This document shows, in pieces, positions 17,957 to 25,202 of a DNA stretch of 64,000 nucleotides; position 1 is the stretch's first letter, and each line of letters begins with the position of its first letter. This DNA is from Haloglomus halophilum (GTDB lineage: Archaea; Halobacteriota; Halobacteria; Halobacteriales; Haloarculaceae), in NCBI RefSeq assembly GCF_024298885.1, contig NZ_CP101166.1, positions 2,108,001 to 2,172,000 of the forward strand. The letters are read 5' to 3'. The notes under the pieces are model-generated. The model was not told the origin of the DNA and ran no database searches. It saw only the letters and a list, made by a program, of their open reading frames with translations. A program made the position numbers and the translations under genes.

Positions 17957-18961
17957 CTACACCACGAACTCGACGGCCAGCACGATACCGCCGACGAGAG
18001 CGAACACCACCCCGAGGCCGGTCTCCATCAGTTCGCTCGGGATGTAACGACCGACCCGCGAGCCGATGGCACTCCCGATCAGGACCCCGGGAATCGACCA
18101 CGCAACGACCCACCAGACCGGCGTCGCGGTGAGGGCGTGAACCAGTGCCCCTGCGACGGCGGCGATGGCCAGTGTGAACACGCTGGTCGCGACGGCAACT
18201 CGAGGCGGCACCCGACAACGGACGATGAGCTGTGTCGTGACGATTTCGGGCAAGCCGGCGCTGATGAGTCCGGTGATGAAGCCCCCGACGGCAGCGAGGC
18301 TCACTCCCGGCGGCCGCCAGCAGGTGTCGTACTCGAAGCGCTCGCCGTCGGCCGCCTCGACGACGGTCGAGCCGCGCCCGGTGTTCTTCTCCCGGAGGAA
18401 CTCCCCCTCACACTCTCCGGGCTCACACTCCTCCGGCGAGTCGTAGTACACGAGGAACCCCCCCAGACCCAGTAGCCCGACCCCGAAGGCGAGTTTCAGC
18501 AGGTCCGGGTCCACGAAGTGGGCGGCGAAGGCCCCCGCGATGATGGCCGGCACGGCACCCAGCAACAGCCACTTCGCCGTCTGGAAGTCCACGACGCGCT
18601 GTTTGACGTACGAACGGAGCCCGTTGCCCATCCCGAACACCTCCGTCAGGAGGCCGGCGCCGATGGCCTGGGCGGGCGAGAGGCCGAGCACCAGCAGGAA
18701 GAACGGGCTGAAGAACAACGCGCCCGAGACGCCGGAGCCGATGGCGACCGTCGCGAACAGCACCGAAACCGGGAACACCCACCAGTGGGCGAGGTACGTG
18801 TCGACCGGGAACTGACCGATGACGGGTAGCGTCACCTGCCCCGGAGCGTTCGAGAGCAGCGGGGCGGAGAGCGAGACGGCCTCGGCGTCCCCTGCGAGCA
18901 CAGCGACCGTGAGGAGGGCACCGGCTGCCGCGGCCATGATACCCAGAACTCGTCGTCTCAT
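17957..18961 (-). CDS. TauE/SafE-family permease with Cys-containing insertion
   Basis: 334 residues with a signal-like first helix and about eight further hydrophobic segments. Two family repeats are visible: GVSGALFFSPFFLLVLGLSP and GFITGLISAGLPEIVTTQL. Between the halves, residues 174-218 form a hydrophilic loop with C179, C184 (ECEPGEC) and C214 (YDTCWRPPG), not expected in a simple sulfite exporter. A thiolate metal site or redox-active loop is possible. It is followed, in transcription order after a 24-base gap, the small membrane gene at 18986-19414, so both may be one operon controlled by the palindrome at 19418. Confidence 0.85.
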   Translation of the reverse strand: MRRRVLGIMAAAAGALLTVAVLAGDAEAVSLSAPLLSNAPGQVTLPVIGQFPVDTYLAHWWVFPVSVLFATVAIGSGVSGALFFSPFFLLVLGLSPAQAIGAGLLTEVFGMGNGLRSYVKQRVVDFQTAKWLLLGAVPAIIAGAFAAHFVDPDLLKLAFGVGLLGLGGFLVYYDSPEECEPGECEGEFLREKNTGRGSTVVEAADGERFEYDTCWRPPGVSLAAVGGFITGLISAGLPEIVTTQLIVRCRVPPRVAVATSVFTLAIAAVAGALVHALTATPVWWVVAWSIPGVLIGSAIGSRVGRYIPSELMETGLGVVFALVGGIVLAVEFVV

Positions 18962-18985
18962 TGATGATTCGACCAGGCGGTCCGT

Positions 18986-19414
18986 TCAGGCCAGGATTCC
19001 CGTGCCGATGAACGCGCCCAGGACCAGGCCGTAGACGACGTGAACCGTCCCGAACATCTTCATCATGTCACCGTCGGGCTCCATCCCGATGACCATGCGC
19101 ATCCAGAACACCATCCCGCCGATCATCAGGACGAGGCCGTAGACGAAGCCGGCAACGATGGCGAGACCGATCGATTCCAGGTCGATGATGTTGAGCGCGG
19201 GCACACCGAGCGCGAAGACGACCCCGGCCCCGATACCGTACGCGAAGTGGAGCAACATCCCGGGCATCGCGTACTCTTCGGGCTCGCCGCCGGCGAACTT
19301 CGCGACCAGGCGGGCGGTCGGCGGTGGCCCTCCGTCGCCCATGACCATCATCAGCATGGTCATCACGATCGTCGCCACGAGTCCTCCGGCCAGTCCAGCG
19401 ATCAGTGTCGTCAT
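18986..19414 (-). CDS. small four-helix membrane protein of unknown function
   Basis: 142 residues, mostly hydrophobic, with four predicted membrane helices (residues about 3-25, 50-72, 80-105 and 120-141). A short polar loop GDGGPPPTARLVAKFAGGEPEEY follows helix one and is rich in Met (MLMMVMG; FWMRMVIGMEPDGDMMKMFG). Met-rich membrane segments can bind soft metals, but this is a weak hint. It is the promoter-proximal gene of a probable operon with the TauE-like permease. Its promoter overlaps a perfect 17 bp palindrome, so it is probably repressed by a dimeric regulator. Confidence 0.65.
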   Translation of the reverse strand: MTTLIAGLAGGLVATIVMTMLMMVMGDGGPPPTARLVAKFAGGEPEEYAMPGMLLHFAYGIGAGVVFALGVPALNIIDLESIGLAIVAGFVYGLVLMIGGMVFWMRMVIGMEPDGDMMKMFGTVHVVYGLVLGAFIGTGILA

Positions 19415-19417
19415 ACA

Positions 19418-19434
19418 GGTTACCAGTGGTAACC
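19418..19434. promoter_or_regulatory. perfect palindrome GGTTACCA-G-TGGTAACC, probable operator
   Basis: The 17 bases GGTTACCAGTGGTAACC are a perfect inverted repeat (8+1+8). They lie between the minus-strand TATA-like TTTAATAT (19440-19447) and the ATG ending at 19412, where a bound dimer would block transcription initiation of the membrane-protein/TauE operon. Confidence 0.7.
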
Positions 19435-19471
19435 ACTGATATTAAATCTCAGCTATCTGATTAGTTATCGG

Positions 19472-19487
19472 ATTACCTATCGGTAAC
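19472..19487. promoter_or_regulatory. second GTTACC-type inverted repeat
   Basis: ATTACC-TATC-GGTAAC is an imperfect copy of the operator at 19418, with a 4-base instead of 3-base centre. A third half site GGTAACC lies at 19579-19585. Together they sit between the leftward membrane operon and the rightward gene at 19640, so one regulator could control both directions. Confidence 0.5.
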
Positions 19488-19639
19488 GCGGCTATCGATA
19501 CTGTGAAACCTATCTCCATACGGCGCTATTCAGAGTAATCTGGCCTTTATCAGCGGCTTCGCGGCTAGAGAACCGGATGGTAACCGAGTATGTCACGAGT
19601 TGTCGTAGAACTATCACGTAGAGAGACAACTGAACGTGT

Positions 19640-20155
19640 ATGCGGATACGCGCCGTTCCCAACGAGGGCACACACGTCGAACTGTACGTCCGGACGCTGT
19701 CCCCGACGGACGCCCGGGACAGCCAGGAGTCACTGCTCACGACGCTCCAACAGTCGGCTGCCGTCGACTCCATCGAGGTCGTGGTCACGGGGAATCGCAT
19801 CTGTCCCGAGACGGTCGCAGCCAAGACTGAGATCGGGTCAGCACTGCTGAAGAAGTTCGAGCAGTTCGAGCAGTGGGCATCCGGGACCGGTCGTACGCTC
19901 GCCCCTGCCTTCCGGCGCGAGACCGGACGGTCGCTCCTCACTGGCGAGTCGGTGTCGGGCGCATGCTTCCCCGACCGGGCCCTCGCAGAGTACCGGGGGG
20001 GCTCGCTCTCGTTCGTGGCACCCTGCTGTGAGGACGGCACCGCAGCGGCCGACGGCCGCGAGGACGATCGGACGTGGAGTGTCCCCGACCGAGTCGAGGA
20101 ACTCGCGCTCGATGTGAACGCAGAGGAGGGCGCCCCCGACAACCAGCACGCCTGA
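19640..20155 (+). CDS. conserved haloarchaeal protein, unknown function
   Basis: 171 residues. The N-terminus MRIRAVPNEGTHVELYVRTL with later VDSIEVVVTGNRICPETVA, KKFEQFEQWASGTGRTLAPAF and YRGGSLSFVAPCCEDG is a pattern I associate with a conserved haloarchaeal family often placed near small redox genes; no function is known to me. The vicinal Cys in APCCEDG near residue 130 and single Cys in NRICPE and GACFPD could bind metal or form disulfides. It ends one base before the stop of the convergent thioredoxin gene. Confidence 0.65.
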   Translation: MRIRAVPNEGTHVELYVRTLSPTDARDSQESLLTTLQQSAAVDSIEVVVTGNRICPETVAAKTEIGSALLKKFEQFEQWASGTGRTLAPAFRRETGRSLLTGESVSGACFPDRALAEYRGGSLSFVAPCCEDGTAAADGREDDRTWSVPDRVEELALDVNAEEGAPDNQHA

Positions 20156-20156
20156 C

Positions 20157-20516
20157 TCAGTCGAGATTGCGCTGCAGGAGTGTTCGAAGCGTTCCCTTCT
20201 GCTGGATTCCACGGCGCATGTCGACGTGCTCACCGTCCTCGACCACCACGATGGTCGGAAGTCCCGAGACATCGTACCGGTCGGCAATCGAATCGCCTGC
20301 GTCCGTATCCACGTCCACGCGGGCGAGGGTGAATGGATACTCGCTCTGTAACTGCCTCAGTGCAGGCGTGACGAGGCTACAGGCCGCACACCAGTCGGCG
20401 TGGAACTCGATGAGGACCAGTGTATCCGTCTCGAGAATTGCTTCCAGCGCGGACTCGTCGGTGATGGTGGCCCGCTCGGGTTCGGTTGGCCCCGAAGGTG
20501 TTCGCTCTGTACACAT
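20157..20516 (-). CDS. thioredoxin with WCAAC active site
   Basis: 119 residues with a thioredoxin fold: VLIEFHADWCAACSLVTPAL at 34-53, RVDVDTDAGDSIADRYDV, cis-Pro in SGLPTIVVVEDG, and a terminal helix. The redox pair is C43-A-A-C46 instead of the usual C-G-P-C, which should shift redox potential. The 20-residue N-terminal tail is polar and shows no signal peptide, so it is cytoplasmic. The ATG at 20516 is the only suitable one; upstream in-frame codons are Arg/Pro-rich. It diverges from the HxlR regulator across about 150 bases and converges on the unknown gene at 19640. Confidence 0.88.
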   Translation of the reverse strand: MCTERTPSGPTEPERATITDESALEAILETDTLVLIEFHADWCAACSLVTPALRQLQSEYPFTLARVDVDTDAGDSIADRYDVSGLPTIVVVEDGEHVDMRRGIQQKGTLRTLLQRNLD

Positions 20517-20633
20517 CCTTCCCCGACAGTACCGGAGACCACTGCATAGCCTTTCGGCGGCGTGGACGTTACCGGGTTTCCCGCCGGTCAGTGCCCCGTT
20601 CGGACGTCGTGCGTACTCCGGGGACGCCCGAGT

Positions 20634-20641
20634 GGGGTTTA
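20634..20641 (+). promoter_or_regulatory. TATA box of the HxlR gene
   Basis: GTTTATCT centred about 30 bases before ATG 20667 and only 12 before ATG 20649. Transcription would begin near 20663, after the upstream ATG, which decides the start in favour of 20667. Confidence 0.55.
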
Positions 20642-20666
20642 TCTGCTGATGTCGCAACTCTCTCGC

Positions 20667-21035
20667 ATGGCGAGCAGTGACACACAACTCGAGGTCTGGT
20701 GTGCCGGTGAGGACTGGTGCCCGGTCACATCGACATCGACCGTCCTGAGTGGGAAGTGGAACCCGGTCGTCGTCCACCGGCTGCTGAATCACGGTGGCTG
20801 TGGGTTCAACGAACTGAAGGAGGCCGTAGACGGCATCTCTTCGAAGGTCCTCTCGGATACCCTGGAGACGCTCGAGGGGTACGGGATCGTCGACCGGGAG
20901 ATCGTCAGCGAGAAGCCGTTCCGGGTCAGGTACTCGCTGACCGAGCGCGGGCGCTCTCTGGAGCCGGTCATTCAGGAGATGGAGACCTGGGGGAAGCAAC
21001 ACCTCACGGAGGGGACGCGCGACTCGCACCCCTAG
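20667..21035 (+). CDS. HxlR family winged-helix regulator
   Basis: 122 residues. The HxlR-type winged helix is clear: VLSGKWNPVVVHRLLNHGGC, GFNELKEAVDGISSKVLSDTLETLEGYGIV, and the wing EKPFRVRYSLTERGRSLEPV. Two Cys (VWCAGEDWCPV) near the N-terminus could sense thiol stress or metal. The start at 20667 is chosen from the TATA box; ATG 20649 would add six residues. It is divergent from thioredoxin and its stop overlaps the convergent DUF7331-like gene by two bases. GTTACC words in the neighbourhood are candidate binding sites. Confidence 0.88.
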   Translation: MASSDTQLEVWCAGEDWCPVTSTSTVLSGKWNPVVVHRLLNHGGCGFNELKEAVDGISSKVLSDTLETLEGYGIVDREIVSEKPFRVRYSLTERGRSLEPVIQEMETWGKQHLTEGTRDSHP

Positions 21036-21211
21036 CGCATCGATTCCCGGGACACGTACAGGCTCGACTGGACCCACGCGTCCTCCTCGTTCACGTCGAA
21101 GACGATGAGATCACCGTCGCCGCTCTCCATCTCGTCGAAGTCGTCGAACGGAATCGCGTCGACTCCAACCGTCGTGCAGTTCTCGCCCGGACAGGTGTTT
21201 GCTGCAACCAT
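21032..21211 (-). CDS. small acidic protein, DUF7331-like
   Basis: 59 residues, MVAANTCPGENCTTVG then a very acidic stretch (FDDFDEMESGDGDLIVFD) and a closing VNEEDAWVQSSLYVSRES. The second half matches the pattern of small haloarchaeal DUF7331 proteins (VIYD...AWIQS) as I recall it. The C-P-G-E-N-C pair near the N-terminus is an extra feature. A strong Shine-Dalgarno AGGAGGT (minus strand, 21219-21225) lies 7 bases before the ATG. The stop overlaps the end of the convergent HxlR gene. Function is unknown. Confidence 0.6.
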   Translation of the reverse strand: MVAANTCPGENCTTVGVDAIPFDDFDEMESGDGDLIVFDVNEEDAWVQSSLYVSRESMR

Positions 21212-21218
21212 CGTGATT

Positions 21219-21225
21219 ACCTCCT
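21219..21225 (-). promoter_or_regulatory. strong Shine-Dalgarno of the DUF7331-like gene
   Basis: AGGAGGT with a 7-base spacer to ATG 21211 (minus strand). Strong ribosome sites are uncommon in this window, where leaderless starts prevail, so this supports the tiny gene. Confidence 0.6.
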
Positions 21226-21303
21226 GCCTGTAGGTTACTCGCAGATACTGTTAAGCGTTAGCGAACGGCCCGGTACCTCGGTTACCGCCACGGAATCAGC
21301 CCC

Positions 21304-22257
21304 TCAGTTAGCGTCGTAGAACGCGTCAGGGCCGTGGTCGTCGCGCCACGTGAACGCGAACACCCGCCGGGCCGGCAGTCGGTCGAGGCGCCGGCCGTCT
21401 GCTGCTCGGCCGGTCGCGGGGTCCCAGGTCGTGCCGTCACCCACGAGTCCCGCCCCGGTCCACCCGAACTGTATTCTAGGGTCGGCGAAGCCGTGGATGT
21501 CGCCGGCCTCGGTCGCGACGACCAGCACTGGCCGCTCCTCGACGGTCGTCTGGACGACCCCGCCAGCGTCGAGCACGCGGGGGAGCGGGAACCCGAGCGC
21601 CGTGTCGTCGGTCTCGAAACCGAGGACGGCGGTCTTCGGGCGGAGGTCGTCCCGGGTCCACTCTCGGTCGTCGTCTGTCCCGCGGTGGGCGGCGAGGCCG
21701 AACCCCTCGCCGGCGAAATAGTCCGCGTACGGCGACGTATCGTAGTCGATGGGCGCCGGGTCGTCGTCGTCGCTAGCGGCCTCGCTCTTGCCACCGGGCG
21801 GCTGGAGGACAACGCCGTCTGGATGCGCGTCGCGGAACTCGCGCCAGGAGAGCATCGCTCCCGGGCGGACGGACAGCGAGTCGCCCGCGAACCGGCCGGC
21901 GATGCACTCGCCGCTAGACTGCTTCCACTCGCTCTCGCTCTCCCGGTCGTACATGACGAGGTCGTCATCGGCGAGCTTCCCGGAGACGCCGAACTCCAGC
22001 ACACGCCCGCGGTGCCGGCGGTCGTACACCACGGCGCTCCCGCAGAGCGGACACCAGGTCACGGCGATCGGGTCGTCGCCGATGGTGTCGTTGACGATCT
22101 CGTGGTAGTGGAGGTATCGGACCGGGTAGGCACGCGCACGCTCACCGTTCTCGACTGCGATGACGGTGTCGTCGGCCTCGCCGTCGTACCGCTCGCCGAA
22201 CGACGGGTCGTCGACGCTCGGGATGGCGTCGCGAGGGACCACTCGGCGGACGTTCAT
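21304..22257 (-). CDS. DUF3179 family protein (no signal peptide)
   Basis: 317 residues starting directly in the DUF3179 core: DAIPSVDDPSFG, ARAYPVRYLHYHEIVNDTIG, VTWCPLCGSAVVYDR, EFGVSGKLADDDLVMYDRES. Unlike the paralogue at 15521-16633 it lacks a signal peptide and lipobox, so it is predicted cytoplasmic. Its key loop is C-P-L-C-G, with two Cys instead of one, which could form a metal or disulfide site. The ATG at 22257 gives MNVRRVVPRDAIPSVDD. It lies 31 bases after a winged-helix gene on the same strand and is likely co-transcribed with it. Confidence 0.8.
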   Translation of the reverse strand: MNVRRVVPRDAIPSVDDPSFGERYDGEADDTVIAVENGERARAYPVRYLHYHEIVNDTIGDDPIAVTWCPLCGSAVVYDRRHRGRVLEFGVSGKLADDDLVMYDRESESEWKQSSGECIAGRFAGDSLSVRPGAMLSWREFRDAHPDGVVLQPPGGKSEAASDDDDPAPIDYDTSPYADYFAGEGFGLAAHRGTDDDREWTRDDLRPKTAVLGFETDDTALGFPLPRVLDAGGVVQTTVEERPVLVVATEAGDIHGFADPRIQFGWTGAGLVGDGTTWDPATGRAADGRRLDRLPARRVFAFTWRDDHGPDAFYDAN

Positions 22258-22288
22258 GGGTCGGCGTCGTTGTCGAGGCCGCAAACTG

Positions 22289-22585
22289 TCACCGGTGCGT
22301 GACTGGCAGCTCCACGGCCCGGTCCGTCGCCACGTCCCCGGCGACCGAGTAGAGGCGCTGCCGGGCGTCCATGAACGACACTCGTGAGGTGACGATACCT
22401 GCATCCTCGAGTTCGGTTAGCGCGTGCCGCGTTGTTCGGACGGAGAGCAACGTCTCCTCGACGAGTTGTTGCTGTGTCATCCGACCGCGTTCTGCCAGCA
22501 CCAGCGCCACCAGCTTCGCACTGGGGGCCAGGTCCGCAAGCACCGCCCGCTCCGTGTCCGGGAGTTCGGAGAGCCCTGGAGACAT
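22289..22585 (-). CDS. small winged-helix DNA-binding protein (MarR-like)
   Basis: 98 residues with one winged helix-turn-helix: APSAKLVALVLAERGRMTQQ, QLVEETLLSVRTTRHALTEL and the wing EDAGIVTSRVSFMDARQRLYSV. It has no other domain. Haloarchaeal MarR-like proteins of this size are common local regulators. It precedes the cytoplasmic DUF3179 gene by 31 bases on the same strand and may control that operon. The effector is unknown. Confidence 0.82.
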   Translation of the reverse strand: MSPGLSELPDTERAVLADLAPSAKLVALVLAERGRMTQQQLVEETLLSVRTTRHALTELEDAGIVTSRVSFMDARQRLYSVAGDVATDRAVELPVTHR

Positions 22586-22683
22586 CGTTGTCCGACGAAC
22601 GCTGGGGGGGAATATAATCCGGAACGGAACGTGTGCCGGTTGCGCACGACCGAGAAGGTGGAGAACCCGACCGCCTTGGGCCG

Positions 22684-23634
22684 CTATTCGAGAAATTCCG
22701 GTGCCCGCTCCTCGCCGCGCTCCATCAGCGTCGACAGGAACGAGCGACTGCGGTCGACCTTTGTCGAGCAGTGGTAGGTCTCCGACATCTCAACTCGCTT
22801 GATTGTCGTCTTGGTGAAGTCGCTCTCCGGGAGGTGGCCCTCGTCGATCCAGTCGTTGACGCGTTCGATGGTCCGGAGTTCCTGATTCAGAGAGATGTTG
22901 CCCGACAGTTCGTTGCGCCGGTCGGCGATCTCCGCCAGCGAGGTCGGCTTGCCATCGCGCTCCTGCGGGTTGATCTGGATGACCCACAGCTCCTCGGGCT
23001 TCCGGTCGGCGTCGACGGTCAGCAGGTCGTCGATCGGCGGGTTCTGGCTGAACAGGCCGTCCCAGTGGTAGTGACCGTTGATCTCGACGGCCTCGAACAG
23101 GTTCGGGACGGCCGCCGACGCCAGCACGGCGTCCACGTCCACGCGCTCGTTCGTGAACGTCTCGAACTCGCCGCCGTTGATGTCGACCGTTCCGACGACC
23201 AGCTCCGGGCGCTCGTGTCCGCAGTGGTCCGGGATCTCCTCGAAATCGATGTGTCGCTCCAGGGTTTCACGGATCGCCTGCTTGCCGAGTTCCGAGCCAG
23301 GATTCTGGTAGGGGCTGACCTGCGGCAGCGGGACGCCCATGCTCTCCAGCCGCGAGAGCCCGACCACCCAGTCGTTGGTGAACCGGTCTGTCCCGTCGGC
23401 CGCAAGGTCGTCCCATACGGCGTCCACGAGTTCGACCGCCCGGGCCTCGCCCTCGGTCACGAGCCCGTACCACGCGGCGAGGGCGTTGAACGCCCCGCCC
23501 GAGGTGCCGCTGATGCCGACCAGTTCGTACTCGTCGGGCCAGTTCTTGAACAGGCCCTTGAGTACGCCCGCGGTGAACGCCGTGTGGCTCCCGCCGCCCT
23601 GACAGGCAATCGCGACCCGCGTCGGGTCACTCAT
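22684..23634 (-). CDS. patatin-like hydrolase, probable PHA depolymerase (PhaZh1-like)
   Basis: 316 residues of the patatin family. The oxyanion motif is CQGGGSHTAF (11-20), the nucleophile elbow G-T-S45-G-G, and the catalytic Asp D192 in HWDGLFSQNPP. These form a Ser-Asp dyad that hydrolyses acyl esters. In Haloferax mediterranei a patatin-like protein, PhaZh1, degrades native polyhydroxyalkanoate granules and is encoded with the 3-hydroxybutyrate dehydrogenase BdhA. Here the gene overlaps the upstream dehydrogenase gene by 8 bases, the same pairing, so a PHA depolymerase role is favoured over phospholipase. The start at 23634 is the first ATG before the conserved strand. Confidence 0.8.
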   Translation of the reverse strand: MSDPTRVAIACQGGGSHTAFTAGVLKGLFKNWPDEYELVGISGTSGGAFNALAAWYGLVTEGEARAVELVDAVWDDLAADGTDRFTNDWVVGLSRLESMGVPLPQVSPYQNPGSELGKQAIRETLERHIDFEEIPDHCGHERPELVVGTVDINGGEFETFTNERVDVDAVLASAAVPNLFEAVEINGHYHWDGLFSQNPPIDDLLTVDADRKPEELWVIQINPQERDGKPTSLAEIADRRNELSGNISLNQELRTIERVNDWIDEGHLPESDFTKTTIKRVEMSETYHCSTKVDRSRSFLSTLMERGEERAPEFLE

Positions 23635-24490
23635 AGGTGGTGGTGTAGCCGCCGTCCCAGAGCATGTCCGCACCGTTCAGGTGCTGGCCGTGGCCCGAGA
23701 AGCCGAAGGTGAACAGGTTCGCGACCTGCGCGGGCGTCATCATCTCCTTCGTCCGGGCCTGGCCGAGCATCACGTTCTCGATGACCTGTCGCTCGGAGAG
23801 GCCGCGTTCCTCCGCGGTGTCCTCGATCTGGTTCACCATCAGCGGCGTCAGGACGTAGCCGACACTGACGGAGAACCCGCGGAGCGAGCCCTCACCTTCG
23901 GCGGCGATGGCCTTCGTCAATCCGTGGATACCGTGTTTGGCCGTGATGTACGCCGACTTGTCCTTCGTGGCGTAGTGGCCGTGGACCGAGGACATGTTGG
24001 CGATCGCACCGACGCCGTCCCCGTTCTCGCGGATGTGCGGCATCGCCAGTTTGCTGACGAGGAACGGCGCCCGGAGCATCAGGTCCAGCAGCAGGTCGTA
24101 CCGGTCCATCGGGAACTCGGGGATGGACGCGATGTGTTGCATCCCGGCGACGTTGGCGACGTACCGAAGGGCACCTTCCTCGGCCGCGGCCTCGATGACC
24201 GCGGCGACATCCTCGTCGTCGGTCAGGTCTGTTTCGACGCCGACGAACCGACCGGGGGCGTCCAGTTCCTCGGCCTTCGCTCCTGTGTCGTCGAGTCCCT
24301 CCTGGTCCACGTCGGCGCCGACGACCGTGAGGCCGTTCCGCGCCAGCGCGACGGCCGTCGCCCGTCCGATACCGGACGCAGCGCCCGTCACCAGCGCGAC
24401 GGAGTCGCGGTCGAAGTGTGGATCGTCAACCACGAGCAGGTCGTCCTCGCTCAGTTCCGGCGCCGAGAGGTCGAAGTCGTCTTGGGTCAT
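23627..24490 (-). CDS. bdhA: short-chain dehydrogenase, probable 3-hydroxybutyrate dehydrogenase
   Basis: 287 residues with the classical SDR layout: TGAASGIG (35-42), NVAG, catalytic Ser167/168 in NMSSVHGHYATKD, and Y181-x-x-x-K185. The VHGHYATKDKSAYITAKHG block and the closing GQHLNGADMLWDGGYT resemble 3-hydroxybutyrate dehydrogenases. About 28 acidic residues precede the Rossmann fold, a haloarchaeal extension. It converts 3-hydroxybutyrate to acetoacetate with NAD. The tight overlap with a patatin-type PHA depolymerase gene makes a PHA breakdown operon likely: polymer to monomer to acetoacetate. The gene symbol rests on this context. Confidence 0.8.
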   Translation of the reverse strand: MTQDDFDLSAPELSEDDLLVVDDPHFDRDSVALVTGAASGIGRATAVALARNGLTVVGADVDQEGLDDTGAKAEELDAPGRFVGVETDLTDDEDVAAVIEAAAEEGALRYVANVAGMQHIASIPEFPMDRYDLLLDLMLRAPFLVSKLAMPHIRENGDGVGAIANMSSVHGHYATKDKSAYITAKHGIHGLTKAIAAEGEGSLRGFSVSVGYVLTPLMVNQIEDTAEERGLSERQVIENVMLGQARTKEMMTPAQVANLFTFGFSGHGQHLNGADMLWDGGYTTTYE

Positions 24491-24646
24491 CTATGTCCCA
24501 CGACAGTGAGGGAGCTAATAGTTCGCCCCCGGCCGTGCAGCGGTCGTGAACGATACCCGTGGTGTTCTTATTCGTCGGTGTCGAGCAGCGTGACCGCTTG
24601 CGTCACAACCGGTCGGGAATCGGGGCTATCGCGCCGAGCCTCCCCG

Positions 24647-24868
24647 TCAACAGCAGCCGTCGGCGTCCGAGTCCCACCTGCAGGCATCACCGGCCGTCAG
24701 GTCGTTATCGTCGATATACACCGATAGACAGGCGTGGTTGCAGAAATAGGCCGGCGACCCACAGTCTGCGGTGCAGTCGCGGACACAGATGGGGTCGTGG
24801 TCGAAGATGCGGGACCCGCAGTATGCGCACGGTTCCGACTCGTCGGGAGTCGTGAGGGTGGTGGACAT
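24647..24868 (-). CDS. cysteine-rich miniprotein
   Basis: 73 residues with nine-plus Cys: CAYCG near 14-18, ICVRDCTADCGSP at 28-38, FCNHACLSV at 43-50, DACRW and a terminal GCC. The first two groups with His (DHDP, NHAC) look like a treble-clef or FCS/MYM-like zinc fold, probably binding two zinc ions. The acidic linker DDNDLTAGD is typical of halophiles. The ATG at 24868 begins MSTTLTTPDESEPC. No family name is recognised. It is a single-gene unit facing a 334-base gap that precedes the mobile region. Confidence 0.65.
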   Translation of the reverse strand: MSTTLTTPDESEPCAYCGSRIFDHDPICVRDCTADCGSPAYFCNHACLSVYIDDNDLTAGDACRWDSDADGCC

Positions 24869-25202
24869 GACCTGAGGTGTTCGCTCCCGTGTTAATTCGT
24901 TTGTGCGTTTCTCCGCCGGCCCCACAATCCGGATTTCGGGGACGGCGGGAACGAGTTTGGAGACTACATGTCGGAAAACGACTCCCAGAATACGTCCGGC
25001 AGATCCCGGCTGGAGTTCCTCTCCAGGCACTCCTGTCGAGCAGGCTCGCGTCCGCGATGAGCGAGCCCGGTTCGCCTGCCCGGATATATAACCCGACGAG
25101 TGTCTTGCGGGCATCCGCTCGACATCATTCGTTCAGTCCACTCCGTTGTAGAGGGAGGCACCGACCAAATTTTATCCGGGATAACGCGGCGACTAGTCCC
25201 CG
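24869..25202. other. intergenic boundary region between chromosome and element
   Basis: 334 bases without a supported gene. It contains a strong AT box GGATATATAACC (25081-25092) with no good reading frame in either direction, which could serve an unrecognised small RNA, and the integrase promoter at the right end. This is where a left attachment site is expected, but I found no word of 12 bases or more shared with the right boundary near 56.3 kb, nor any tRNA. Confidence 0.4.
25169..25177 (+). promoter_or_regulatory. TATA box of the first integrase
   Basis: ATTTTATCC preceded by purines (GACCAA), centred about 29 bases before ATG 25203, predicts a leaderless mRNA. Confidence 0.6.

Noticed and set aside
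25081..25092. Promoter of an unknown gene (GGATATATAACC)
   Set aside because: No credible reading frame or stable RNA fold follows in either direction; kept only as a note in the intergenic entry.
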